A stretch of DNA of 57,999 nucleotides from Desulfobacteraceae bacterium (GCA_028700185.1 JAQVTF010000004.1:1-57999), one strand, 5' to 3'. Shown: positions 18,388 to 26,027, counted from the stretch's first letter. A program made the numbers and translations. The notes: generated by a model not told the origin, from the letters alone.

Positions 18388-19350
18388 TCAACTTGACAAC
18401 AGCCTGACGAGAACGATGAAAAACAGCGTGATGGGATAGTAGCTGGCCCGATTGAACAAGGTCATCACCTCGCGGCGGGCGCGGGTGCGGTACAGCGCCA
18501 CCGCCGGGTGGAGCAACAACCAAGCACCGATGGCCAGGATGCCGAAACGATAGGCGACGCCCGGTTCCAGAGGCGAGAGGGCAAAAACCACCAGGCTGAG
18601 GACCACCGTCGTCCCCAGGGCAAGCAAGATCAACCGCATGGCCCGCTCGGTGCCGAGACTCACGGGAATCGTCCGGGCGTTGAAATGACGATCCTCTTCC
18701 AGGTCGGTCCAGTCGGCCGGAATATTCTGTCCGCCCACTTCCCAGCAGAAAAGCCAGAAAAAAATCAACAGCAGATAGCCGGGGGAAGGCGCGGGATCCA
18801 CGGCGAAGACGGCCGCCACCGTACCGGCGGTCTTGACGACGCCGCTGATGACGGTGCGAAACGGACTCACGCGCCACAGGCGGCAGTAAGCCACCTCCAG
18901 AACACAGGCCGCCAAAAAGATCACCAGGCAAACGGGGTTGAGCCACCAGGCACCGATCATGGCCAACACGGTCCAGCCGACGGCCCATGCCGCGCCGGCG
19001 CGAAAGCCGAGCATCCCCTGGGCCAGGGGGTGGCGCACCAGGGCACCGTCGAGGTAGTCGTCATCCCCCTGGTAGCCGCCGGCCCGGACCTTGTCCCGGT
19101 CGGCGAGGCAATCGACGAGATCGTTGAGGGCATAAACCGCCGTGTAGCCCGAAAACACCGTCACCAGCCCCACCAGGATAACCTCCAGCGGCGGTAACGC
19201 GCCGAGCCAAAGCAAGGCCCCCAGGGCCGGGGTGGCCATGTCGATCATGCCGTGGGGGGTCCGCGACAGGGCCATAAAGAGCTTCAGACTCTCGAAAAAG
19301 GGGGCCGCGGCAACGGTGGTGGGGGCAGTGGAGATGCGGGATGGTTTCAT
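18388..19350 (-). CDS. UbiA-family prenyltransferase
   Basis: This 320-residue membrane protein has about eight or nine hydrophobic segments. It carries both Asp-rich motifs: NDLVDCLADRDK near residue 96, and a second one (NIPADWTDLEEDRHFNART) near residue 210. UbiA enzymes attach a polyprenyl chain to an aromatic acceptor, for example in menaquinone synthesis, or in related members to heme or glycerol phosphate. The ATG at 19350 is chosen over a longer frame to 19413; its ribosome site is weak. A polyprenyl diphosphate synthase lies just beyond tRNA-Val on the same strand, consistent with quinone synthesis. Confidence 0.83.
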   Translation of the reverse strand: MKPSRISTAPTTVAAAPFFESLKLFMALSRTPHGMIDMATPALGALLWLGALPPLEVILVGLVTVFSGYTAVYALNDLVDCLADRDKVRAGGYQGDDDYLDGALVRHPLAQGMLGFRAGAAWAVGWTVLAMIGAWWLNPVCLVIFLAACVLEVAYCRLWRVSPFRTVISGVVKTAGTVAAVFAVDPAPSPGYLLLIFFWLFCWEVGGQNIPADWTDLEEDRHFNARTIPVSLGTERAMRLILLALGTTVVLSLVVFALSPLEPGVAYRFGILAIGAWLLLHPAVALYRTRARREVMTLFNRASYYPITLFFIVLVRLLSS

Positions 19351-19437
19351 CGTCGAATCCGGGCAAACGGGCACGCGGCAAGTGTGGGTTCGGTGCAAGG
19401 CAAACGGTGCCAACCTACCATGGGCCCTCGCGCAAGG

Positions 19438-19701
19438 TCAAGGCGAGGCCACCGTGCCGGCCATCCCCGCCATCCCCGTCACTTTTTTCCCCACATGCCG
19501 CAGCGTGACATCGGCGGGACGCATGGCGTAAGCTGCCTGAAGCGCCTGACGGGCGGCCTCGCGGGTATCGGGCGCCGGATCCAGTTTTTTGACGAAACCG
19601 GTCAAATCGCAATCGTACGGGTGACCGCCCGGTCGCCCGTACCCGCGGATAAACCGATGCGCGCAAAACGCAAAAAAAGGGACCTGCGACCGTTGTCGCA
19701 A
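19438..19701 (-). CDS. Possible small hypothetical ORF between the UbiA gene and tRNA-Val
   Basis: The 367 bp between the UbiA gene and tRNA-Val contain one open frame of up to 87 residues. Its C-terminal half (TREAARQALQAAYAMRPADV) looks protein-like and G/C-rich at third positions. The annotated 5' end falls inside the tRNA terminator and no ribosome site is evident, so a shorter start or no gene at all is possible. I do not recognise a family. It could be the remnant of a longer gene. Confidence 0.25.
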   Translation of the reverse strand: MRQRSQVPFFAFCAHRFIRGYGRPGGHPYDCDLTGFVKKLDPAPDTREAARQALQAAYAMRPADVTLRHVGKKVTGMAGMAGTVASP

Positions 19702-19706
19702 GCCCC
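19671..19706 (-). terminator. Intrinsic terminator of tRNA-Val
   Basis: Read on the minus strand, a 12-bp stem with two G-U pairs (19695-19706 with 19679-19690) closes a 4-nt loop. Seven T follow (19672-19678). It begins about 12 nt past the tRNA CCA end. Confidence 0.85.
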
Positions 19707-19717
19707 TTGATCTCCTC

Positions 19718-19792
19718 TGGTAGGCACGGACAGGATTGAACTGTCGACCCCTACCGTGTCAGGGTAGTGCTCTCCCACTGAGCTACGTGCCT
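19718..19792 (-). tRNA. tRNA-Val(GAC)
   Basis: The 75-nt cloverleaf includes an encoded CCA. The acceptor stem AGGCACG pairs with CGTGCCT, and the D-arm is GCTC-AGTGGGA-GAGC. The anticodon stem CTACC/GGTAG encloses loop CTGACAC, giving anticodon GAC. The T-arm is GACAG-TTCAATC-CTGTC. All stems are fully paired. It has its own promoter upstream and terminator downstream. Confidence 0.97.
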
Positions 19793-19805
19793 TTATGAAC
19801 CCGGC

Positions 19806-19834
19806 TCTTTAGCATCCACCCACCGTCGTGTCAA
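19806..19834 (-). promoter_or_regulatory. Promoter of tRNA-Val
   Basis: On the minus strand, TTGACA (19829-19834), exactly 17 nt, then TAAAGA (19806-19811) sit 14 nt before the tRNA 5' end. The spacing fits a short tRNA leader. Confidence 0.65.
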
Positions 19835-19962
19835 GGCAAATAGCCATACCCCCCAGGGCCCCGTCAAGGTTTGGCGATGATCCCTTGGAGGGTTTTTCCG
19901 GTTTAGGCCATGCTCGCGTCTGTGTTCTCAACTGCAAATCCCTCGTCGCTGACGCTTTTTCT

Positions 19963-20006
19963 GAGTGACTAAAATTACGAGTGACTAACGGAGTGACTAA
20001 AATTAC
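19963..20006. repeat. Degenerate tandem GAGTGACTAA units
   Basis: Three diverged units lie in tandem: GAGTGACTAAAATTAC at 19963-19978, GAGTGACTAACG at 19979-19990 and GAGTGACTAAAATTAC at 19991-20006. They lead directly into the first 110-bp repeat, which starts with the same GAGTGACTAA. Confidence 0.8.
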
Positions 20007-20116
20007 GAGTGACTAAAGTGACTAAAGTGGTGGCGTCGCTGCGCTCCGGTTTTTATATAAATACCAGGATTCCTACACTTTAGCTCACTTTAGTCACTTT
20101 AGCTCACTTGACACTT
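20007..20116. repeat. 110-bp hairpin-forming repeat, copy 1
   Basis: The left arm is built from GTGACTAAA units. The right arm has their complement (CACTTTAGTCACTTTAG), giving a stem of about 17 bp or more. The loop of roughly 60 nt contains GTCGCTGCGCTCCGG, an AT-rich TTTTTATATAA block and CAGGATTCC. It has no coding capacity. The unit recurs almost unchanged 5 bp further on. Confidence 0.88.
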
Positions 20117-20121
20117 TTTTT

Positions 20122-20232
20122 GAGTGACTAAAGTGACTAAAGTGGTGGCGTCGCTGCGCTCCGGTTTTTTATATAACTGCCAGGATTCCTACACTTTAGC
20201 TCACTTTAGTCACTTTAGTTCACTTGACACTT
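20122..20232. repeat. 111-bp hairpin-forming repeat, copy 2
   Basis: This copy is nearly identical to the repeat at 20007-20116. The differences I can see are one extra T in the T-run, ATA to CTG after ATATAA, and C to T in the last TTAG(C/T)TCACTT. It lies in the same orientation and head to tail. The outer arms pair with each other and also with those of copy 1. It has the look of a MITE- or REP-like element rather than a gene. Confidence 0.88.
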
Positions 20233-20245
20233 GAATTTTCCCGTC

Positions 20246-20308
20246 TCATGCCCAACGTCGGTGAGGCATCCGCGGTTGTCATGCCGAGGACCGGCGAGGC
20301 ATCCGCGG
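20246..20308. repeat. Two direct copies of a 30-bp repeat
   Basis: 20246-20275 and 20279-20308 are direct copies with a few mismatches. They share TCATGCC at the left and GAGGCATCCGCGG at the right, with a period of 33 bp. They fill the space between the hairpin repeats and the end of the polyprenyl synthase gene. There are too few copies, and no spacers, for a CRISPR. Confidence 0.7.
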
Positions 20309-20317
20309 AAATGCCGG

Positions 20318-21304
20318 TCACGATGTCCGGCTCAAGGTGAAATCGGCGATGTCCATCAGGATGCCACGGACCCTGGAGTCCGGGAAAAACCCCAGGGCCG
20401 CCTTGGCTTGGGAAACTTCCATGGCCGCCTGGCGCCGGGTGTCCTCGATGCCGTCGTAACGGTGGAGCAGGGAGACCAGGCCCTTGAAGGTTTCGGTGGA
20501 AAAATCGGCTCGAGTGATGATCTCCACCATTTTCTGTCGATCGGCTTCCGAGGCCCGGGCCAACGCCTGAATCACCGGCAGGGTGAGCTTGCCCTCGCGC
20601 AGATCCGCCCCCGGCACCTTTCCCAGGGCCGTGCTGTCCTCGGTGTAGTCGAGGAGATCGTCGGCCATCTGGAACGCCAGGCCCAGGTGATGGCCGTAGC
20701 GGCTCAGGGCCTCTTCCGCCCCGGCCGGGGCATCGGCCAGCAGAGCGCTCACGCGGCAGGCCCCTTCGAAGAGCACGGCCGTCTTGCAGCGAATGATCCG
20801 CAGGTACTCGTCCCGGGTCAGGTCGAGGTGCCCCTTGCGCTGAAGCTGCAAAATTTCTCCCTGGGCCATCTCTTCGGTGACGCCGGCCACCACTTCCAGG
20901 ATGCGCAGCCGGCCGGCCCGGGCGGCGATGGACAAGGCCCGGGCCAGGAGAAAATCTCCGGTGAGGACCACCGCCGGTGGCTCCCAGATGCGGTGGGCGG
21001 TGGGACGCCCCCGCCTCAGCGTGCCACCGTCGATGACGTCGTCGTGCAGCAGGGTGGCGGCATGAATGTATTCGAAAATCGTGGAAAAAGTGACGTCATA
21101 GCCCCCCTGGTAGCCGCAGAGCCGACTGCCCAGCACCATCAACAGGGGACGGAGTCGCTTGCCGCCGGCAAAGAGCAGATGCCCGGCGATCTCCCGCGCC
21201 AGGTCCGCATGCGGGGTCAGGTTGGCTTCTATGGCCGCCTCGATGGCGGTCAGTTCCTCCTGAACCTCGGTGAGAATCCGGCGTTTGAGGTCCACTTCGC
21301 TCAT
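20318..21304 (-). CDS. All-trans polyprenyl diphosphate synthase (IspB/HepT type)
   Basis: This 328-residue protein has the two Asp-rich motifs that bind the Mg-diphosphates: DDVID at residues 88-92 and DDLLD at 215-219. GGKRLRP at residues 48-54 is also conserved. It condenses isopentenyl diphosphate into a long chain, most likely the menaquinone side chain; the length cannot be read reliably. Its ATG overlaps the rimO stop by 4 bp. It ends just before the repeat region and is the last gene of the hyp-apbE-rimO run. Confidence 0.92.
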   Translation of the reverse strand: MSEVDLKRRILTEVQEELTAIEAAIEANLTPHADLAREIAGHLLFAGGKRLRPLLMVLGSRLCGYQGGYDVTFSTIFEYIHAATLLHDDVIDGGTLRRGRPTAHRIWEPPAVVLTGDFLLARALSIAARAGRLRILEVVAGVTEEMAQGEILQLQRKGHLDLTRDEYLRIIRCKTAVLFEGACRVSALLADAPAGAEEALSRYGHHLGLAFQMADDLLDYTEDSTALGKVPGADLREGKLTLPVIQALARASEADRQKMVEIITRADFSTETFKGLVSLLHRYDGIEDTRRQAAMEVSQAKAALGFFPDSRVRGILMDIADFTLSRTS

Positions 21305-22626
21305 GCCAGCGCTCCCATCAGATCGTATTCAAGGCTGTCTTCAATGATCACCCGGCGAATCTGGCCCACCGCGGCCCCTTCCCCCCGCACGTAGGTCATT
21401 CCGTCCACCTCGGGGGCCTGGAAACGGGTGCGGCCTTCGTAAAGACCCGGCTCGGGGGCCGCCGTTTCGATGAGCACCTCGCAGGTGCGGCCCTGGTGGC
21501 GTTGCAGGGCGCTCCGGGAGATGTCCCGCTGCAACCGCATCAGCCGATCGCGCCGGCGTCGAGCGGTGGCCGCCGGCACATGATGGTCCAGACCATGGGA
21601 GGGGAGATCCGAGTGATCCGAGTACACGAAAGCGCCGAGATGATCGAATTTTACCTCTCGGACGAAGTCCATCAGGGTTTGAAAATCGGCGTCGCTCTCG
21701 CCGGGAAACCCCACGATGACCGTGGTGCGCAACACGGCATCGGGGATATCCCGACGGATTTTGGCCATCAGGCCGCGCAGCGCATCACCGGTCTGCCGCC
21801 GCCCCATGCGTTGCAGAATCCGGTCGCTGGCGTGCTGGACCGGCAAATCAAAATAGGCACAGACCCCCGGCAACTCCCCCACCGCCGCGATGATGCGCTG
21901 GTCCATGCTCTCCGGGTGGCCGTAGAGGACCCGCAGCCACACATCGGGCACCGCGGCGTGCAGACGGCGCAGCAGGAGGCTCAGATGCCCGGGGGGATCG
22001 AGGTCGGTGCCGTAGGCGGTGGTCTCCTGGGCCACCAGGACCAGTTCGCGCACCCCCTCGGCGGCCAGGCGCCGGGCTTCCGCCACCAGGATTTCCATCG
22101 GCACGCTTTTCTGGCGGCCTCTCAGCTTGGGAATGATGCAGTAGGTGCAGTGCCGGTCGCAACCTTCGGCGATTTTCAGGTAGGCCGAAGGCGACGCGGC
22201 GCGCCAACGGAGAACGCCCACCGTGGGCGCGATCCGGTCCGGGTCCGGCAACTGGCAGGATGCTTTGGAACGCGCCCCATCGGCCAGGGCCTCCACGATA
22301 CGGTCAAAGGCCCCGGTGCCCAGAAAGCGGTCCACCTCGGGTAGGGCCGCGACGATGTCCTCCCGGAAACGTTCCGGCAGACACCCCGCCACCACCAGGC
22401 GCCGGCAGCGTCCCTTCTGCTTGAATTCGGCCAGTTCGAGAATGGTATCGATGGATTCGTCCATGGCCGGCCGGATGAAGCTGCACGTGTTGACCACGAT
22501 GGCATCGGCGGCCGCCGGGTCGTCGACGATCCGCCAGCCGGCCGCCGCCAGCCGGCCCAGCATCATCTCACTGTCCACCTGGTTGCGGGCGCAACCGAGG
22601 CTCACGAGGTGCACGGCACCTATCAA
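21301..22626 (-). CDS. rimO: Ribosomal protein S12 methylthiotransferase RimO
   Basis: This 441-residue protein has the three-part MTTase layout. The N-terminal domain has C12, C48 and C82 for the auxiliary cluster. The radical SAM domain has C156, C160 and C163 (CDRHCTYC), and a C-terminal TRAM domain begins near residue 375. It adds a methylthio group to an Asp of ribosomal protein S12. The opening HLVSLGCARNQVDSE favours RimO over MiaB. The start is TTG with AGGAG about 9 nt upstream; a GTG four codons later is the alternative. Confidence 0.94.
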   Translation of the reverse strand: MIGAVHLVSLGCARNQVDSEMMLGRLAAAGWRIVDDPAAADAIVVNTCSFIRPAMDESIDTILELAEFKQKGRCRRLVVAGCLPERFREDIVAALPEVDRFLGTGAFDRIVEALADGARSKASCQLPDPDRIAPTVGVLRWRAASPSAYLKIAEGCDRHCTYCIIPKLRGRQKSVPMEILVAEARRLAAEGVRELVLVAQETTAYGTDLDPPGHLSLLLRRLHAAVPDVWLRVLYGHPESMDQRIIAAVGELPGVCAYFDLPVQHASDRILQRMGRRQTGDALRGLMAKIRRDIPDAVLRTTVIVGFPGESDADFQTLMDFVREVKFDHLGAFVYSDHSDLPSHGLDHHVPAATARRRRDRLMRLQRDISRSALQRHQGRTCEVLIETAAPEPGLYEGRTRFQAPEVDGMTYVRGEGAAVGQIRRVIIEDSLEYDLMGALA

Positions 22627-22695
22627 TATCCGAATCTCCTGTAAGCATCGACTGATATGGGTAAGCGGCCAAGTTAGGCAACCCGGCGGAAGTTG

Positions 22696-23757
22696 TCAAG
22701 ACGCCGGGGTGAATTCGAACCCGCTGGAACGGTGCGCCTGAATCCCCCCCTCCTTCCGAATGGTCAGGATCAAAGCCTCCACCCCAGGCAGGGACGCCAC
22801 CATCTTCAGACCGGACACCGGCCCCATGACGCACAGGGCCGTGGCCAATCCGTCGGCCAGGGTGCAGTCCGGGGCCAGCACCGTGGCGCTGATCACGCCG
22901 TTGGCCACCGGATAGCCGGTCCGCGGATCGATGATGTGGGCGTAGCGGCGGCCGTCGATTTCAAAAAAATTGCGGTAGTCGCCGCTGGTGGCCATGGCCC
23001 GGTCCGAGAGGGATACGATGCCGTATACCGCCGTGGCCGAAGCGTCGGGCAAAGGGGTGTTGATCCCCACCTTCCACGGCCCTCCGCCGGGTCGCCGGCC
23101 CGAGGCCACCACTTCCCCGCCGATCTCCACCAGAAAATCCCGGCAACCGTGGGAGCGGATCAGTTCGGCCAGGGCATCCACCCCGTATCCCTTGGCAATG
23201 GAGGCCAGGTCCAGGGCGATGTCGCTACGGGCCTTGGCGATGGTCAACGCCGGTCCCGGGGTGATGTGCTGGAAGCCGACGGCGTTTTTCAGGGCGGCGA
23301 TCTCCTCGGCCGACGGAACCGTTCCCCGCACCGGCGCCGCCCCGAACCCCCACAGGTCCACCAGGGGGCCCACCGTGCCGTCCCAGGCCCCGTTGCTGAG
23401 TTGATGGATCCGGACGGCGGTCTCCAGCAAACCGTAAAATTCCGCCGAGGCCTTGAACGGCTCAGCGCCGGTCGGCCAACGGTTGAACCGGTTGATTTCG
23501 CTGTCGGGCAGATACGTGGAAAACCGCCGGTTGAGATCCTCCAGGCGCCGGGCCACCTGAACCTCCAGGTTCCGGGGGCGATCCAGCCAACCGTGGGCCA
23601 CGACGATGTGGTAGGTGGTCCCCATGGTCCGACCGGCCAGCCGGGTCTGGCGCAGGTGGTCACAGCCGCCGACGGCAAGGAGAATGGCCAGGCTGACAGC
23701 CGTGGCGGCGATGAAACTGGAAACTGGAAACTGGAAACTGGGGCGATGTCGTCGCAT
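22696..23757 (-). CDS. apbE: FAD:protein FMN transferase ApbE, lipoprotein
   Basis: This 353-residue protein starts with a lipoprotein signal (AILLAVGGC, lipidated Cys at 32). The ApbE motifs are GTTYHI near residue 46, ALDLASIAKGYGVDAL near residue 178, GGEVVASGR near 208, and HIIDPRTGYP near 277. It attaches FMN covalently to Thr of exported flavoproteins such as RnfG/NqrC. It lies 20 bp behind hypE in the same operon. Its signal peptide is encoded partly by four perfect 7-bp repeats. No FMN-binding target is in the window. Confidence 0.92.
   Translation of the reverse strand: MRRHRPSFQFPVSSFIAATAVSLAILLAVGGCDHLRQTRLAGRTMGTTYHIVVAHGWLDRPRNLEVQVARRLEDLNRRFSTYLPDSEINRFNRWPTGAEPFKASAEFYGLLETAVRIHQLSNGAWDGTVGPLVDLWGFGAAPVRGTVPSAEEIAALKNAVGFQHITPGPALTIAKARSDIALDLASIAKGYGVDALAELIRSHGCRDFLVEIGGEVVASGRRPGGGPWKVGINTPLPDASATAVYGIVSLSDRAMATSGDYRNFFEIDGRRYAHIIDPRTGYPVANGVISATVLAPDCTLADGLATALCVMGPVSGLKMVASLPGVEALILTIRKEGGIQAHRSSGFEFTPAS
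23714..23741. repeat. Four-copy 7-bp tandem repeat inside apbE
   Basis: AAACTGG is repeated four times without error at 23714-23720, 23721-23727, 23728-23734 and 23735-23741. It lies in codons for roughly residues 6-15 of ApbE. Because 7 is not a multiple of 3, gain or loss of one copy would shift the frame before the lipobox. Confidence 0.95.
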
Positions 23758-23777
23758 GGGGGGATCCGTTGGGGTTG

Positions 23778-24788
23778 TCAGCAGATGCGGGGCAACTGCT
23801 CGCCGGCCAGCATGTCCACGATGCGCTCGCCGCCGATGCCGGTGGTCAAAGTGACCTGTCCCGGCGAGCCGACGGTTACTTCGCCGATGGTGCAGGCCGC
23901 CTCACCGTAGGCGTCGGCCCGCATGGCGGCCAGCACCGCCGCCTCGTCCTCGGGGGCCACCAGGGCGATGAGCTTTCCCTCGTTGGCCACGTAGAGGGGA
24001 TCGAAACCGAGGAGCTCGCAGGCCCCGGCCACCGCCGGGCGCACCGGCACGGCGGCCTCGTCGATGCGGATGGCCACCCGGCTTTGCAGGGCGATCTCGC
24101 ACAGGGCCGTGCCCAGCCCGCCCCGGGTGGGATCACGCAACACGTGGATTCCCGGGGCGGCCGCCAGCATCCGCTGCACCATGCCGTTGAGGGGGGCCGA
24201 ATCGCTCTGCATCTCCATGGCCAGCCCCAGCTCGGCCCGCTGGGTCATGATGGTCATGCCGTGATCGGCGATGCTGCCGCTGAGCAGCACCTTGTCTCCC
24301 GGCCGGGCCCGGTGGCCGCCGATGTTCACCCCTTCGGCCACCACGCCGATCCCGGCGGTATTGATGAAAATCTTGTCCGCCGCCCCCCGGGGCACCACCT
24401 TGGTATCCCCGGTGACCACGGCCACCCCGGCCCGCCGGGCCGCAACGGCCACATCTTTCAGGATCCTTTCCAGCTCCGCCATTGTCAGCCCCTCTTCGAT
24501 CACCAGGGCCAGACTCAAAAAAATCGGCCGCGCCCCGCACATGGCCACATCGTTGACCGTGCCGTTGACCGCCAGGTCGCCGATGCTGCCGCCGGGGAAG
24601 AACAGGGGCGTAACGGTGTAGGTATCGGTGGAAAAGGCAACCCGGCCGGCGGGCAGGTCGAAGATGGCCCCGTCGTGGAGACCGTCGAGGATCGGGTTGC
24701 CGAGAATCGGGAGCATCACTTCGGTGGTGAGGCGGTGGGCGAGTTTGCCCCCCGCCCCGTGGTCCAGGAGGATCGTCTCAGGGGTCAT
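23778..24788 (-). CDS. hypE: [NiFe]-hydrogenase maturation protein HypE
   Basis: This 336-residue protein has the PurM-like ATP-binding fold (DHGAGGKLAHRL at residues 9-20, FSTDTYTV near 52, NGTVNDVAMCGA near 75, TGDTKVVPRG near 125). It ends in PRIC; the C-terminal Cys336 is carbamoylated by HypF and dehydrated to the thiocyanate that supplies CN- to the Fe site. AAAGGACC precedes the ATG. It lies 31 bp after hypD and 20 bp before apbE. Confidence 0.96.
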   Translation of the reverse strand: MTPETILLDHGAGGKLAHRLTTEVMLPILGNPILDGLHDGAIFDLPAGRVAFSTDTYTVTPLFFPGGSIGDLAVNGTVNDVAMCGARPIFLSLALVIEEGLTMAELERILKDVAVAARRAGVAVVTGDTKVVPRGAADKIFINTAGIGVVAEGVNIGGHRARPGDKVLLSGSIADHGMTIMTQRAELGLAMEMQSDSAPLNGMVQRMLAAAPGIHVLRDPTRGGLGTALCEIALQSRVAIRIDEAAVPVRPAVAGACELLGFDPLYVANEGKLIALVAPEDEAAVLAAMRADAYGEAACTIGEVTVGSPGQVTLTTGIGGERIVDMLAGEQLPRIC

Positions 24789-24819
24789 GATGGTCCTTTG
24801 ATAAATCTATAAATTTCAA

Positions 24820-25920
24820 TCAGGGGTTGCCCCTACCGGCATACCGGTAGTAGGCGGCACAGGTTCCCTCGCTGGAAACCATGCAGGGCCCCACCGGATC
24901 CATGGGCGTGCAGCGGGTGCCGAACAGGGGGCACTCGGGCGGGCGCTTGGCGCCGGTGAGAATCTGGCCGCAAGCACACCCCTTGGGCTCCACCGGCACG
25001 GGCAGATGCAGGACAAAGCGGTGCCTCGCGTTGAAACGGTCAAAGGCCGGAGTGAACTCCAGCCCGCTGCCGGCAATGGTGCCCAGCCCCCGCCAAGCGG
25101 CGTCCACGGGGGCGAATACCCGGTTCATCACCGCCAGGGCCTTGGGGTTTCCCTCGGCGACCACGGCCCGCGGATAGGCATTGGCCAGGGCGGGCGTTCC
25201 GGACGCCACCTGGTCGATGATCGCGGCAACGGCCGCCAGTAGATCGGCGGGCTCGAATCCAGCCACCACGCAAGGCATCCGGTGGCGCTGAAAGAAGGGC
25301 CGGTACCCCTCGGTACCGATGATCACCGAGACGTGGCCGGGAAGCAAAAAGGCATCGATGGCCACCTCCGGCATTCCCATCAAGGCATCCAGGGCGGCCG
25401 GCACCGTCTTGTGCGCCGACCAGACGGAAAAATTCTCCAGCCCCGCCTCGGCGGCCGTCATGACGGTGGCCGCCACGGTAGGGGCGGTGGTCTCGAAGCC
25501 CACCCCGAAAAAGACCACCTGCCGGTCCGGATGCGCTCGGGCAAGCTTCAGCGCGTCAAAGGCGGAGTAGACGATGCGTACGTCCCGGCCGGCGGCCCGT
25601 TCCCGCTGGAGACTGCTTTCGGTGCCCGGCACCCGCATCAGGTCGCCGAAGGTGGCCGCGATCACCCCCGGCTCACGGGCCAGGGCCACGAAGGCGTCGA
25701 TCTCGGCCTGATCGGTGACGCAGACCGGGCAGCCCGGTCCGGAGATCAAGGTGATGGTCTCGGGCAGCAGCGATCGCAACCCGCTGCGGAAGATGCTCAC
25801 CGTGTGGGTGCCGCAGACCTCCATCATCCGCACCGGTTGCCGGCTGCGGTCCCGGATCTGCGCGGCCAGATGCCGGGCGATATCGGCATCGCGGTATTCC
25901 TGGACATGTTTTAAGGCCAT
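24820..25920 (-). CDS. hypD: [NiFe]-hydrogenase maturation protein HypD
   Basis: This 366-residue protein has the usual HypD length. It has C36 in EVCGTHT, C64 and C67 in GPGCPVCVT, and the C-terminal cluster Cys (CACGQILTG, CPLFGTRC, GPCMVSSEGTC) that bind a [4Fe-4S] centre. With HypC it carries the Fe(CN)2CO unit. The ATG preceded by GAGGGAA is used; seven extra codons upstream are open but lack support. Confidence 0.96.
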   Translation of the reverse strand: MALKHVQEYRDADIARHLAAQIRDRSRQPVRMMEVCGTHTVSIFRSGLRSLLPETITLISGPGCPVCVTDQAEIDAFVALAREPGVIAATFGDLMRVPGTESSLQRERAAGRDVRIVYSAFDALKLARAHPDRQVVFFGVGFETTAPTVAATVMTAAEAGLENFSVWSAHKTVPAALDALMGMPEVAIDAFLLPGHVSVIIGTEGYRPFFQRHRMPCVVAGFEPADLLAAVAAIIDQVASGTPALANAYPRAVVAEGNPKALAVMNRVFAPVDAAWRGLGTIAGSGLEFTPAFDRFNARHRFVLHLPVPVEPKGCACGQILTGAKRPPECPLFGTRCTPMDPVGPCMVSSEGTCAAYYRYAGRGNP

Positions 25921-25940
25921 GGGGCGCGTTCCCTCATCCA

Positions 25941-25990
25941 ATCCGTCCGATCCGTCCGGTCAGACCGATGGGATCTATAGGTCTTATAGG
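25941..25990. repeat. Short 9-bp-period repeats between hypF and hypD
   Basis: ATCCGTCCG occurs twice in tandem (25941-25958). TATAGG occurs twice with the same 9-bp period (25976-25981, 25985-25990). The palindrome CGGTC-a-GACCG lies between. This fills most of the 107-bp hypF-hypD gap, which is unusually wide for this operon. Confidence 0.6.
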
Positions 25991-26027
25991 ACATATCATC
26001 AAAAGTTCTCCGGGCGGTTCTCAAAAT

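Noticed and set aside
20007-20308. Possible CRISPR array
   Set aside because: There are only two copies per repeat family, with 3-5 bp between them instead of unique 30-40 bp spacers, and no cas genes nearby.
19718-20308. Possible integrated element at tRNA-Val
   Set aside because: There is no integrase and no duplicated tRNA 3' end; the repeats lie upstream of the tRNA 5' end, not at its 3' end where integration usually occurs.
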